Of a stretch of DNA of 28,434 nucleotides, positions 13,249 through 19,415 are shown piece after piece; within the stretch, counting starts at the first letter, position 1; every line of letters starts with the position of its first letter. Below the pieces are notes generated by a model, which saw only the letters and a list, made by a program, of their open reading frames with translations, did not search any database and was not told the DNA's origin. Source of the DNA: a virus. The translations under genes were made by a program, and so were the position numbers. The stretch spans positions 1 through 28,434 of IMG/VR virus record IMGVR_UViG_3300027710_000105; one strand, written 5' to 3'.

Positions 13249-13364
13249 TTGCTTTTGGGTAAACATGTTAGGTTGTCCTCGTCCCTAACTTTGCGACAAT
13301 TTGTTTTAGGTTTTTGTATTGCTACGGATTCGCTTTACCTTAAACCGCAAAAGGATTTAAACTT

Positions 13365-13454
13365 TGGCAGTGAGTTAGGGATTCGAACCCTAGTGCCGTT
13401 TACACGACCATCACCTTTCCAAGATGCGCCCTTAAGCCTCTCGGGCAACTCACT
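13365..13454 (-). tRNA. tRNA-Ser(GGA)
   Basis: Class II tRNA with long variable arm; acceptor AGTGAGT/ACTCACT, anticodon loop TTGGAAA, T-loop TTCGAAT, encoded CCA. Reads UCC/UCU. Last tRNA of the array in the direction of transcription. Confidence 0.92.
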
Positions 13455-13458
13455 ATGT

Positions 13459-13548
13459 TGGCGGAAGCGGTGAGATTCGAACTCACGGGACGCTTTCACG
13501 CCCGGCGGTTTTCAAGACCGCTGCCATAGGCCACTCGACCACGCTTCC
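13459..13548 (-). tRNA. tRNA-Ser(TGA)
   Basis: Class II; perfect anticodon stem GCGGT/ACCGC with loop CTTGAAA, encoded GCCA end. Reads UCA. A second, weaker Ser(TGA) gene lies at 24066. Confidence 0.95.
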
Positions 13549-13553
13549 GTATT

Positions 13554-13629
13554 TGGCATCCCGGGTAAGCCTCGAACTTACAACCCCTGGTTTTGGAGAC
13601 CAGTGCTCTGCCAATTGAGCTACCGAGAT
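13554..13629 (-). tRNA. tRNA-Trp(CCA)
   Basis: Anticodon stem CTGGT/ACCAG, loop CTCCAAA; acceptor ATCTCGG/CCGGGAT; encoded CCA. Confidence 0.93.
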
Positions 13630-13633
13630 ATAT

Positions 13634-13855
13634 TTATGGGTTTTTTCTAATTCGTTTTAGATATTCTCTACCTACCAAGCCTGCTTCAACTTCCTGAAGT
13701 GCTGTCACAATAGGACCTGCTTTAGTATTAAGTGTAGAACGATGTCCACGTTTCAGTTCTCGTACACGGTGTGATGCAATGAGTACTAGATCAAAACGAT
13801 TACCCACCATATTAACTGCATCTTCACTGGTATATCTTACTCTGCTTTCACTCAT
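13634..13855 (-). CDS. rpoZ: RNA polymerase omega subunit homologue, 73 aa
   Basis: The sequence RYTSEDAVNMVGNRFDLVLI, then ASHRVRELKRGH and KAGPIVTALQEVEAGLVGRE, aligns over its length with bacterial omega: R(I/V)TxEDxxxxxxNRFDLVLxAxxRARxL and VTALREIExGxI are the family hallmarks. Omega binds the beta' subunit and aids polymerase assembly; it is normally about 70-90 aa, so this copy is full length though it lacks the C-terminal tail of E. coli omega. It lies between tRNA-Gly and tRNA-Trp, with AAAGAAGAT before ATG 13855. In a phage it could replace host omega and retune the polymerase (inference). Confidence 0.88.
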   Translation of the reverse strand: MSESRVRYTSEDAVNMVGNRFDLVLIASHRVRELKRGHRSTLNTKAGPIVTALQEVEAGLVGREYLKRIRKNP

Positions 13856-13879
13856 ATCTTCTTTCGTTGTTGTTAAACT

Positions 13880-13955
13880 TGGAGCGGGATATCAGGTTCG
13901 AACTGACGACCTAGTGCTTGGCAAGCACTCGCTCTACCAACTGAGCTAATCCCGC
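13880..13955 (-). tRNA. tRNA-Gly(GCC)
   Basis: Acceptor GCGGGAT/ATCCCGC, anticodon stem AGTGC/GCACT with loop TTGCCAA, T-loop TTCGAAC, encoded CCA. Reads GGC/GGU. Confidence 0.95.
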
Positions 13956-13963
13956 ATATTCTT

Positions 13964-14354
13964 TCAATACAGAGGAAGACCTTGGGCGGCCCTTCCCCTA
14001 CCTTTATTTGCGCCTCCCAGAAATTCTGTTTGGCTATGACAATTTGGACAAATAAGTCTTAAATTGTCAGGATGATCGTTCGACGGATCACCATTTATAT
14101 GATCTACATGAAGTACAAGTTTTTTGTTTTGCCAATCACTTATACCACATACTTCACATTTATAACCTCTTGCCTCAGCAAGATAATTTCTCGCTGTAGG
14201 TCTATCTATTCTCTTTTCTAGCAAACCAGAAAAGAATTTTCTTTTGTGTTCTGCTGATTTACCTTGAACAGCACATTTCATACTGCAATATTTGTTGTTA
14301 CCTTGATGGCTCCAGCGACACTCTTTCTTACAAAATCCACATATATATTTTCAC
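13964..14354 (-). pseudogene. HNH homing endonuclease with frameshift near its start
   Basis: From 14281 down, an intact HNH protein is encoded (CEVCG, DHINGDPSNDHPDNLRLICP, NCHSQ). Upstream of that ATG the same frame continues with an N-terminal zinc ribbon (ICGFCKKECRWSHQGNNKYC) but hits TGA at 14353-14351 with no ATG. A GTG at 14354-14352 with AAAGGAGT 9 nt before it is the natural start, in another frame. Adding one AT unit to the (AT)n tract at 14341-14349 would fuse the two frames. So this is a slippage mutation, a programmed event, or a sequencing error. Late box at 14375-14382. Confidence 0.7.
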
Positions 14355-14390
14355 GGTAGATTACTCCTTTAGAGTATTTATGCTCTACCG
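14354..14390 (-). promoter_or_regulatory. Late promoter inside a translation-blocking inverted repeat
   Basis: Late box CATAAATA (14382-14375) lies between arms CGGTAGA (14390-14384, minus strand) and TCTACCG (14360-14354); the second arm ends at the GTG start and the loop holds AAAGGAGT, itself able to pair with ACTC. A late RNA starting near 14369 would lack the first arm. Confidence 0.65.
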
Positions 14391-14402
14391 ATAAAAATGC
14401 GT

Positions 14403-14546
14403 TTATCTTGTAACTTTTCGTTTCAACATGATGTAGTAGTATTTAATACCACGCCATGTTGGGAACAAATTAAATTCAATAATAGGAGTAACTTCTTTCG
14501 AAATGTTTCCATAAGCACGATCAATAACATCTTTACTCTTGCTCAT
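14403..14546 (-). CDS. Hypothetical basic protein, 47 aa
   Basis: ATG 14546 follows TAGGAGTAATT. Peptide MSKSKDVIDRAYGNISKEVT, PIIEFNLFPTWRGIKYYYIM, ending LKRKVTR. Basic and aromatic-rich. It sits between tRNA-Val and the HNH gene. No family recognised; the strong ribosome-binding site supports it. Confidence 0.6.
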   Translation of the reverse strand: MSKSKDVIDRAYGNISKEVTPIIEFNLFPTWRGIKYYYIMLKRKVTR

Positions 14547-14563
14547 AATTACTCCTATGTGTT

Positions 14564-14637
14564 TGGTACCTCGTTGGAGAATTGAACTCCCGTATCCACC
14601 GTGTAAGGATGGCGTTCTACCATTAAACTACCGAGGC
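14564..14637 (-). tRNA. tRNA-Val(TAC)
   Basis: Acceptor GCCTCGG/CGAGGT-type pairing, anticodon stem CCATC/GGTGG with loop CTTACAC, T-loop TTCAATT, encoded CCA. Reads GUA. Confidence 0.93.
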
Positions 14638-14647
14638 CTAATTCTAT

Positions 14648-14827
14648 TTAACCAAGTTGGTTACTATCTTTAACTTCTGTTTGACTAGCAATTTTTTCAA
14701 ATGCTTCATCTTCGTTCTGTTGATCCTCAATCACTCTAGGGTCGGGCTTACGAAAGATTGCATCAAAGTTGTTTGCAAACTCTTGTTGACTGACACTGTA
14801 TGGTCGTGGACTAGAACCCTTGCTCAC
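14648..14827 (-). CDS. Conserved small phage protein, 59 aa
   Basis: GTG start 14827 behind GAGGAGATAAGAA. Peptide begins MSKGSSPRPYSVSQQEFANN, then FDAIFRKPDPRVIEDQQNED. The MS+G+SPRPxSVxxxEFxxNFDxIF pattern recurs in phage genomes as a hypothetical protein. GTG overlaps the stop of the upstream gene (GTGA), so the pair is co-translated. Confidence 0.75.
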   Translation of the reverse strand: MSKGSSPRPYSVSQQEFANNFDAIFRKPDPRVIEDQQNEDEAFEKIASQTEVKDSNQLG

Positions 14828-14991
14828 TTCTTATCTCCTCGACTCCCACCTGAACGTGAGTTGCTTTTTTCAATCTCAACAAAACTACGAATAAAAGCCC
14901 CGCGCACATGAGCATCACTAATCAATGCCGCGGCACGTTTAACTGATTTGGGCACTTTCACTGCTTTCGCATCATAACCTCTACATGTCAT
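14824..14991 (-). CDS. Conserved small phage protein, 55 aa
   Basis: MTCRGYDAKAVKVPKSVKRA, AALISDAHVRGAFIRSFVEI, then EKSNSRSGGSRGDKK. Highly basic with an RxFIRxFVEIExSNSRSG end; I recognise this type from T4-like phages, where it is a conserved hypothetical. Ribosome-binding site AAAGAGGAAAT. Encoded within the tRNA array as a two-gene unit with 14648-14827. Confidence 0.75.
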   Translation of the reverse strand: MTCRGYDAKAVKVPKSVKRAAALISDAHVRGAFIRSFVEIEKSNSRSGGSRGDKK

Positions 14992-15015
14992 ACTATTTCC
15001 TCTTTAAAAAATGAT

Positions 15016-15091
15016 TGGTCTCCGATGAGAGATTTGAACTCCCGCGACATGCTCCCAAAGCATGAATACTACCAGGCTATATGAATCGGAG
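15016..15091 (-). tRNA. tRNA-Pro(TGG)
   Basis: Acceptor CTCCGAT/ATCGGAG, anticodon stem CATGC/GCATG with loop TTTGGGA, encoded CCA. Reads CCA and, by wobble, other proline codons. Confidence 0.94.
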
Positions 15092-15097
15092 TTTATT

Positions 15098-15168
15098 TGG
15101 TTGCGGGGGAAGTATTCGAAACTTCTGGGCCGAGCTTATGAGACTGACCGATCGCCTGAATCCCCGCA
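15098..15168 (-). tRNA. tRNA(CAT), Met or Ile2, shortened D-arm
   Basis: Acceptor TGCGGGG/CCCCGCA and T-arm GAAGT/ACTTC are perfect; loop CTCATAA gives anticodon CAT. Only 14 nt lie between acceptor and anticodon stem (usually about 19), and the anticodon stem has one C-C mismatch. Possibly decaying. CCA encoded. Confidence 0.75.
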
Positions 15169-15171
15169 TAA

Positions 15172-15240
15172 TTTATAAATGTACTTCTTTTTCACTTACA
15201 GAGCCAGTCTTATCAGCTGGGTGTGAAACACATTTATAAA
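15172..15240 (-). ncRNA. Structured spacer RNA E1
   Basis: 11-bp inverted repeat TTTATAAATGT / ACATTTATAAA; inside, GTTTCAC/GTGAAA and CCAG/CTGG helices. Directly precedes the 5' end of tRNA(CAT). Carries the AAACACA/TGTGTTT motif shared by other spacer RNAs. The flanking 15241-15441 holds an open frame of about 50 codons (ending at 15250) without a convincing start, perhaps a gene remnant. Confidence 0.45.
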
Positions 15241-15441
15241 GTGAGACTGCTACTTACACCACATAAGCCCAATCTCTGAGTTGTTACTCTGTCCATACCC
15301 ACCTGATTTAGTCGGTAGTAAATGTCCTTTGTGATTTCTCAAGTCGCCCTTAAATAGAGCCTTGCGGTAGATCCAATGCACCGTACAGTTATCGTTACTG
15401 TAATTACGCAACCATCTTAACGTCGGTTGTCACGGGTTTCT

Positions 15442-15515
15442 TGGTGGAGGATAACAGAATCGAACTGTTGCGAAAACCTTGCAAAGGTCCCAGGCTACCA
15501 TTACATCAATCCCCC
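15442..15515 (-). tRNA. tRNA-Ala(TGC)
   Basis: Acceptor GGGGGAT/ATCCTCC, loop TTTGCAA (anticodon TGC), T-loop TTCGATT, encoded CCA. Confidence 0.93.
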
Positions 15516-15592
15516 ATATAGAAACACACTTGGTATAGTAACAAAAGCTATCACGGATGAACCCAATTTTTATCAAATATGTTTTTATATGG
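15514..15592 (-). ncRNA. Structured spacer RNA E2
   Basis: Spacer between tRNA-Leu(TAG) and tRNA-Ala. Its 5' arm starts with the CCA of tRNA-Leu (CCATATAAAAACATA) and pairs imperfectly with TGTGTTTCTATATGG just before tRNA-Ala; inner helices TTGG/CCAA and ATAG/CTAT. Confidence 0.45.
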
Positions 15593-15674
15593 TGCCCCCC
15601 AAGAGACTCGAACTCTTACACCTTTCGATACCAGAACCTAAATCTGGCGCGTCTACCAATTCCGCCAAGGGGGC
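15590..15674 (-). tRNA. tRNA-Leu(TAG)
   Basis: Class II with variable arm; acceptor GCCCCCT/GGGGGGC, anticodon stem CCAGA/TCTGG with loop TTTAGGT, encoded CCA. Reads CUA/CUN. Confidence 0.94.
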
Positions 15675-15676
15675 AA

Positions 15677-15763
15677 TTATAATATAACACACTACGAACC
15701 TCTTTCTAAGTTATGGGCCTAGCGAGTATTCCAAATGTGTTCATGTAATGTGTTATATTATAA
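15677..15763 (-). ncRNA. Structured spacer RNA E10
   Basis: 15-bp perfect inverted repeat TTATAATATAACACA / TGTGTTATATTATAA. The minus-strand promoter -10 (15762-15757) overlaps the 5' arm. A competing helix CCAAATGTGTT (15731-15741) with AACACATTTGG (15833-15843) spans the promoter region, and 15801-15835 forms a separate 12-bp hairpin. Confidence 0.45.
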
Positions 15764-15785
15764 CAGATAATTATTTATCTATCAA
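15757..15785 (-). promoter_or_regulatory. Sigma70 promoter within the tRNA array
   Basis: -35 TTGATA (15785-15780), 17-nt spacer, -10 TATAAT (15762-15757). Drives tRNA-Leu(TAG) and downstream tRNAs. Confidence 0.8.
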
Positions 15786-15840
15786 CTATTTTGGACAACT
15801 GTTTCTCATTCTGTACATTGTATAGAATGAGAAACACATT

Positions 15841-15914
15841 TGGAGCGGGGTAAGAGAATCGAACTCTTGACCGAAGATTGGAAATCTGCTGTTTTACCAT
15901 TAAACTAATCCCGC
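15841..15914 (-). tRNA. tRNA-Gly(TCC)
   Basis: Acceptor GCGGGAT/ACCCCGC, loop TTTCCAA (anticodon TCC), one C-T mismatch in the anticodon stem, encoded CCA. Its first 15 nt also encode the end (AGLV-stop) of the endonuclease at 15900-16472. Confidence 0.9.
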
Positions 15915-16472
15915 AATGTAATCCCAAGCAAGTTGTGATTTATTCAATACATATATTTTAGCATTATTTTGAGTAGCACACAACCTTACTTTTACCGAAT
16001 CTATCTTAATCAAATAATCATTTTTTGGATCAAGATAAATGTCAAATTCTGTAAGATAGAAGTCAGGTGTATAATGCCTTTGCTTTCCTGTTTCATCTAT
16101 CCATTTTAATCTTTTAGGTCTAATCCATTTGATATTATTTTTGTCCAACTCTTTAGCTAAAAGCAATTCATAGGAAGATTCTAACAATACACCATTATAT
16201 TCAAATGTTTTACGATAATTTTTACCACCAAAACCTCTTTCAATTGCTTTTGCAGATAGAAAGTTTTTAGTATCTTGTGTATGAAGGTTCGTACCACGAT
16301 TTTTGCGAGTAGCAACCATCATTTTAGATTGATCCTCTTTGGTACGTGAAGTAAAATGTTTACTACGCATACACATTTGTTTTGTAACACTGAATTTTGC
16401 AGACACTTCAGCAATAGAATGTCCTAAATCATAATATTTTTGTATCTCGGACCAGTTATATTTATTTTTCAT
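15900..16472 (-). CDS. Putative PD-(D/E)xK-type homing endonuclease, 190 aa
   Basis: Residues 8-45 form a helix-turn-helix-like start (WSEIQKYYDLGHSIAEVSAK). The C-terminal half has LLESSYELLLAKELDKNNIK (Glu), then WIRPKRLKWIDETGKQRHYT and PDFYLTEFDIYLDPKN (PDF Asp and the PKN Lys): the restriction-like E...PD...xK arrangement seen in some phage homing enzymes (Vsr/EDxHD-like). Late box GATAAATA then GATTT then ATG 16472, so leaderless late mRNA. The stop codon TAA is the one in the D-arm of tRNA-Gly(TCC), and a tRNA 5' fragment lies just upstream. Confidence 0.7.
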   Translation of the reverse strand: MKNKYNWSEIQKYYDLGHSIAEVSAKFSVTKQMCMRSKHFTSRTKEDQSKMMVATRKNRGTNLHTQDTKNFLSAKAIERGFGGKNYRKTFEYNGVLLESSYELLLAKELDKNNIKWIRPKRLKWIDETGKQRHYTPDFYLTEFDIYLDPKNDYLIKIDSVKVRLCATQNNAKIYVLNKSQLAWDYIAGLV

Positions 16473-16477
16473 AAATC

Positions 16478-16485
16478 TATTTATC
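16478..16485 (-). promoter_or_regulatory. T4-type late promoter box, leaderless spacing
   Basis: GATAAATA, 5 nt (GATTT), then ATG 16472. No ribosome-binding site. Confidence 0.7.
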
Positions 16486-16525
16486 CCAAGACTAAGGTAT
16501 TACCATTATACAATCGTGAATACGA
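16486..16525 (-). pseudogene. tRNA 5' fragment upstream of an endonuclease gene
   Basis: Minus strand CGATTGTATAATGGTAATACC resembles a tRNA acceptor end plus D-arm (compare tRNA-Thr(TGT) at 25128), broken off where the late promoter and endonuclease gene begin; no matching 3' half follows. Confidence 0.5.
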
Positions 16526-16531
16526 ACCCCG

Positions 16532-16539
16532 CATAAATA
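16532..16539 (+). promoter_or_regulatory. T4-type late promoter box, leaderless spacing
   Basis: CATAAATA, then TATTT, then ATG 16545. Confidence 0.65.
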
Positions 16540-16544
16540 TATTT

Positions 16545-16709
16545 ATGTATATATATGATGCTATCACAAAGACCGGACTTGTTATCCACTTATCAATGAG
16601 TGATGACCATACTTTTTACATTATGATATTTGATATTGACAATTTCAAATTGACCATGAAATTCTTCAATAACATTGAAACAGCACTTGCTTTTGTACAA
16701 GCATTGTAA
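16545..16709 (+). CDS. Hypothetical small protein, 54 aa
   Basis: ATG 16545 is placed 5 nt after a late box, as for several homing genes here; a longer frame upstream runs into the endonuclease promoter region and is rejected. Peptide MYIYDAITKTGLVIHLSMSD, DHTFYIMIFDIDNFKLTMKF, FNNIETALAFVQAL: alternating beta strands and a final helix. No family recognised. Ends 6 nt before the tRNA-Cys 3' end on the other strand. Confidence 0.6.
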   Translation: MYIYDAITKTGLVIHLSMSDDHTFYIMIFDIDNFKLTMKFFNNIETALAFVQAL

Positions 16710-16714
16710 CTGTT

Positions 16715-16792
16715 TGGAGCAACGGGTCAGATTTGAACTGACGGTTTTTCGGATTTGCAATCCGATGCATTGGGCCTCTCTGCCACCGTTGC
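16715..16792 (-). tRNA. tRNA-Cys(GCA)
   Basis: Acceptor GCAACGG/CCGTTGC, anticodon stem TCGGA/TCCGA with loop TTGCAAA, encoded CCA. Confidence 0.94.
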
Positions 16793-16801
16793 ATGTTGTT
16801 T

Positions 16802-16889
16802 TGGCGGAGCATGTAGGAATCGAACCTACTCACCCATTGCTGAATGATGGATTAGCAATCCATTGCCTTAACCGGTCGGCCAATGCTCC
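16802..16889 (-). tRNA. tRNA-Ser(GCT)
   Basis: Class II; acceptor GGAGCAT/ATGCTCC, anticodon stem ATGGA/TCCAT with loop TTGCTAA, encoded CCA. Reads AGC/AGU. Confidence 0.95.
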
Positions 16890-16937
16890 TTAAATTTGTT
16901 TAAAATCACCCTTAATGAACAGATTATGAACATTATT

Positions 16938-16945
16938 CATAAATA
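16938..16945 (+). promoter_or_regulatory. T4-type late promoter box, leaderless spacing
   Basis: CATAAATA, then CAATT, then ATG 16951. No ribosome-binding site. Confidence 0.7.
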
Positions 16946-16950
16946 CAATT

Positions 16951-17343
16951 ATGAAATGCTTAACTTGCTCAACCCCACTAACCGGAAGACAGAAAAAATT
17001 CTGTTCCAGTGTTTGTAAAAACGCTGATATAAACAATCGTCACAAGGACTATGCTTCACAGCGAATCAGAGGTGAATCTAGAAAACTTGAACTAATTAAA
17101 ATGAAGGGAGGATCGTGTGAAATTTGTAATTACAATCATAACTATTCCGCACTATGCTTCCATCATTTACACGATAAAAAATTCCAAATTGATATTAGAC
17201 AATGTTCTAATCGTTCCTGGGAGACACTTGTAGAAGAGGTGAACAAATGCTCACTGCTATGCCACAACTGTCACATGGAACTACACTATCCTAACAACTT
17301 GGTGCCTCCACCTGGACTCGAACCAGGAACCAACAAATTATGA
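16951..17343 (+). CDS. HNH homing endonuclease, 130 aa
   Basis: Zinc-ribbon N-terminus (CLTCSTPLTGRQKKFCSSVC), then CEICNYNHNYSALCFHHLHD (Cys pair and HH catalytic site) and CSLLCHNCHMELHYPNN (Cys pair, His). Leaderless late mRNA predicted. The frame continues past the natural-looking HYPNN end for about 13 codons (VPPPGLEPGTNKL) that are simply the antisense of tRNA-Met(CAT), and the stop TGA is in that tRNA. Opposite orientation to the array. Confidence 0.85.
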   Translation: MKCLTCSTPLTGRQKKFCSSVCKNADINNRHKDYASQRIRGESRKLELIKMKGGSCEICNYNHNYSALCFHHLHDKKFQIDIRQCSNRSWETLVEEVNKCSLLCHNCHMELHYPNNLVPPPGLEPGTNKL

Positions 17344-17376
17344 GTTTGACGCTCTAACCAATTGAGCTATAGAAGC
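17300..17376 (-). tRNA. tRNA(CAT), Met or Ile2
   Basis: Acceptor GCTTCTA/TGGAGGC (with wobbles), loop CTCATAA, T-arm CCTGG/CCAGG, encoded CCA. Overlapped by the 3' end of the plus-strand HNH gene. Confidence 0.88.
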
Positions 17377-17398
17377 GAATCCTTGCATTTAAAACCAT

Positions 17399-17426
17399 AC
17401 TATAATACACTCCCAATGCGTGTCAA
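17399..17426 (-). promoter_or_regulatory. Sigma70 promoter within the tRNA array
   Basis: -35 TTGACA (17426-17421), 16-nt spacer, -10 TATAGT (17404-17399), directly upstream of tRNA(CAT). Confidence 0.8.
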
Positions 17427-17436
17427 GCACTGTAGC

Positions 17437-17560
17437 TTTGTAGGTACACCAAGAATCACAGTTTCGAACCTGTGTAATGTAGCACTCGTCAAAGGAAACC
17501 GTTAAGTTCAAAGCCTAAGACTATCGGGCAAGCTGTGTCCCATTACGTTGACAAGAGTAT
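17437..17560 (-). ncRNA. tRNA-like or degenerate structured RNA
   Basis: Contains a T-arm-like hairpin CACAG-GTTCGAAA-CTGTG and helices GTAATG/CATTAC and GTCAA/TTGAC, but no acceptor with CCA and no anticodon arm. Either a decayed tRNA or another structured spacer. Confidence 0.35.
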
Positions 17561-17599
17561 ACTATAGTATGGTGCATGATTTCTCATGCATCATATGTT

Positions 17600-17683
17600 T
17601 GGTGCGACTGACCGGACTCGAACCGGTACGCACTAGGCGGCAGATTTTAAGTCTGCTATGGCTACCAATTACATCACAGTCGC
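17600..17683 (-). tRNA. tRNA-Leu(TAA)
   Basis: Class II; acceptor GCGACTG/CAGTCGC, anticodon stem GCAGA/TCTGC with loop CTTAAAA, encoded CCA. Its first 15 nt encode ATVM-stop of the endonuclease at 17669-18106. Confidence 0.95.
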
Positions 17684-18106
17684 ATTTTTCTTTCTACCGC
17701 CACTACGATTCAAGGCGATATTCTTTTTGTGTTCTTCACTCTTAGGTTTTCCTTTGTTTCCTGCACCGTTATTGTTTCCTGTACGACTTTGTAATCTACA
17801 AGCCTCTTCATAACCGTACTTTTCAACTTTGATATCCCAAGGGCTTTTGAAGGTGCCATTATTTTTGGCATCTTGAACATTTTCTTTTCTTGTTCCCCAG
17901 TAAAGATGTTTTGGGTTTGAACACTTGTCATTATGACAGGCGTGACACAAATCAACTTTGCTAGGCAAGTTTGTATCTAAGTACTGTGCTAATACACCTC
18001 TATGTACCGTACTATTGCCACCGCGCTCAACGCAAGGCTCTGTAAGGTCTAAGTGTTGTGTACGCACATCCCTAGATTCATTTATCCAGTTTTCAACTAA
18101 AATCAT
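17669..18106 (-). CDS. HNH homing endonuclease with NUMOD-like tail, 145 aa
   Basis: HNH_3-type core DLCHACHNDKCSNPKHLYWG then TRKENVQDAKNNGTF; C-terminal KGKPKSEEHKKNIALNRSGG is a NUMOD3-like DNA-binding segment. ATG 18106 is preferred over an in-frame TTG because TAAGGAGATTG precedes it. Late box CATAAATA at 18125-18132 places +1 just ahead of the ribosome-binding site. The final codons GCG ACT GTG ATG TAA are the 5' end of tRNA-Leu(TAA), so the tRNA provides the stop. Confidence 0.88.
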   Translation of the reverse strand: MILVENWINESRDVRTQHLDLTEPCVERGGNSTVHRGVLAQYLDTNLPSKVDLCHACHNDKCSNPKHLYWGTRKENVQDAKNNGTFKSPWDIKVEKYGYEEACRLQSRTGNNNGAGNKGKPKSEEHKKNIALNRSGGRKKNATVM

Positions 18107-18124
18107 TTTCAATCTCCTTATGTT

Positions 18125-18132
18125 TATTTATG
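18125..18132 (-). promoter_or_regulatory. T4-type late promoter box
   Basis: CATAAATA; predicted +1 near 18119 leaves a short leader with AAGGAG before ATG 18106. An 8-bp repeat (GTTTATTT/AAATAAAC) overlaps the box. Confidence 0.65.
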
Positions 18133-18192
18133 CTAAACACGAGAAAATAAACGATTTAGTGTTTACCTACGAATTTTTAAAGAACAGATGCT

Positions 18193-18221
18193 AGTATATA
18201 TCACTTTGCATTTGTTGTCAA
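18193..18221 (-). promoter_or_regulatory. Sigma70 promoter
   Basis: -35 TTGACA (18221-18216), 17-nt spacer, -10 TATACT (18198-18193). Upstream of the HNH gene and tRNA-Leu(TAA); probably the tRNA promoter displaced by the inserted gene. Confidence 0.8.
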
Positions 18222-18239
18222 TGAATTTGTAAGTAGTGT

Positions 18240-18660
18240 CACCATCGTTATAGACACCATTCACCCATTTATATAAAGCCGGCTGGGACTCGGTACGCTA
18301 CTAGGGATAGATCCAGATGATGACCACTTCATGCTCGTCCCACTCAAGCGACAAGCCGGGCAACGAACCCGCATCCTTTTACTATATTGGTAGTTCGAAC
18401 ATACCTTTATAGCGTGACTTCTCTTGCTAACACTTACAAAACTGATATGAAACACATTCCCTTACCCCGATGAAGTTATCGTTGGACAACAGGTATCTCT
18501 CCTGCTTTTCTATGATGGATGAACATGTTTCAAAACAAAATAGAAATCGGTACACATGCTAGCTGATTTGTGCTTGCACTGCACTAATAGGCAGTGAGTA
18601 GTCGCCACTCTACTTTTCCTCCGACTTCAAAACTCGATGATCGAAGACGACCAATTTAAA
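18240..18660 (-). ncRNA. Gene-free stretch with several structured RNA segments, including E4
   Basis: Hairpin CTATA-AA-GGTA..TACC-AA-TATAG (18384-18414) with a TTCGAAC loop. Element E4 (18448-18532) has imperfect arms TGAAACATGTTC/GAATGTGTTTCA and inner hairpins GCAGG/CCTGT (7-nt loop) and CGAT/ATCG. A third cluster near 18545-18650 has hairpins CACTG/CAGTG and AGTAG/CTACT. No convincing gene; a short frame ending EVVIIWIYP (stop near 18302) may be a gene remnant. Confidence 0.4.
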
Positions 18661-18714
18661 CTTTATTATATAAAATACGTATGTAATAAATACTCTATAT
18701 AATAACTTTAAATT

Positions 18715-19410
18715 ATGGAAATACAAGACATTTGCTATACACCGATTGACGCCAAAACAGTAGAAAACTTAAATGTTGATGACGTTAGAGCATGGGTTGA
18801 AGAAACTGTACCACAAACTCATATTAGTGGAACTATTGCAAAAGGTGCTCACAACACATTGAGGTCTCGCTATCCTTGGAATATTTGCTATGCTTATCTA
18901 GATCGAGCAGGAGGATGGCAAAACAATTTTGACGTTAAATTTCCAGAGCTGGCTGATAGCTTTACATCATCCTTTGGACTACAACTATCAGACATATCCG
19001 GTGTACTTTTGTTGCCAAAAAATGAATTATTTTCTGGTTTAGGAGTCTGGCATTCTGATCCTGACATAGGGGGTTTACGAATGTACCTGGAAAACAAAAA
19101 CTTTGAAAAGAATCCGTTGTATTACAAAAAATCTAAAGTTGCACGTACTGGATTGAATACATTAGGAACTGCAACTGACAATGATCCTAGATTTCACGAA
19201 GAAATGCATGTATGTAAAATACTTAAAGAAAACCAAGCATTTTATTTGAATAACATGCAAGGTGTACATAGTCCATTCATTGATTCTAGCTGCCAACGTT
19301 TTGCTGTTATTATCTCGGCAAAAAATGGTGATACATCTATCATAGAAAAGACCAAACAGCTTATCATTGATTCTGCGATAAAATACAAAGATTATGCTTT
19401 AATTTATTAA
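18715..19410 (+). CDS. 2OG-Fe(II) oxygenase-like protein, 231 aa
   Basis: Double-stranded-beta-helix hallmarks: GLGVWHSDPDIGGLRMYL (His113-x-Asp115 metal ligands), then LNNMQGVHSPFIDSSCQRFA with distal His185 and Arg195, which would bind 2-oxoglutarate. It hydroxylates an unknown substrate; similar stand-alone enzymes occur in marine and freshwater phages. Plus strand inside a minus-strand tRNA array. AATAAATA lies at 18685-18692, 22 nt before ATG; no clear ribosome-binding site. Substrate could be protein, nucleic acid or a small molecule. Confidence 0.7.
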   Translation: MEIQDICYTPIDAKTVENLNVDDVRAWVEETVPQTHISGTIAKGAHNTLRSRYPWNICYAYLDRAGGWQNNFDVKFPELADSFTSSFGLQLSDISGVLLLPKNELFSGLGVWHSDPDIGGLRMYLENKNFEKNPLYYKKSKVARTGLNTLGTATDNDPRFHEEMHVCKILKENQAFYLNNMQGVHSPFIDSSCQRFAVIISAKNGDTSIIEKTKQLIIDSAIKYKDYALIY

Positions 19411-19415
19411 TCAAT

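Noticed and set aside
13631-13638. Late-promoter-like CATAAATA before tRNA-Trp
   Set aside because: Predicted start would fall inside the tRNA 5' end and no late gene follows; probably chance, in the A/T-rich end of rpoZ.
16675-16893. Plus-strand open frames reading through tRNA genes (also at 15427, 22688, 25821, 26952)
   Set aside because: They contain antisense-tRNA peptides such as VRFELTVF and GLEPGT, the usual artefact of translating tRNA genes backwards.
18261-18455. 64-codon minus-strand open frame
   Set aside because: Lies over stable hairpins, lacks a ribosome-binding site, and its composition (Ser/Pro/Arg-rich) looks like translated non-coding RNA.
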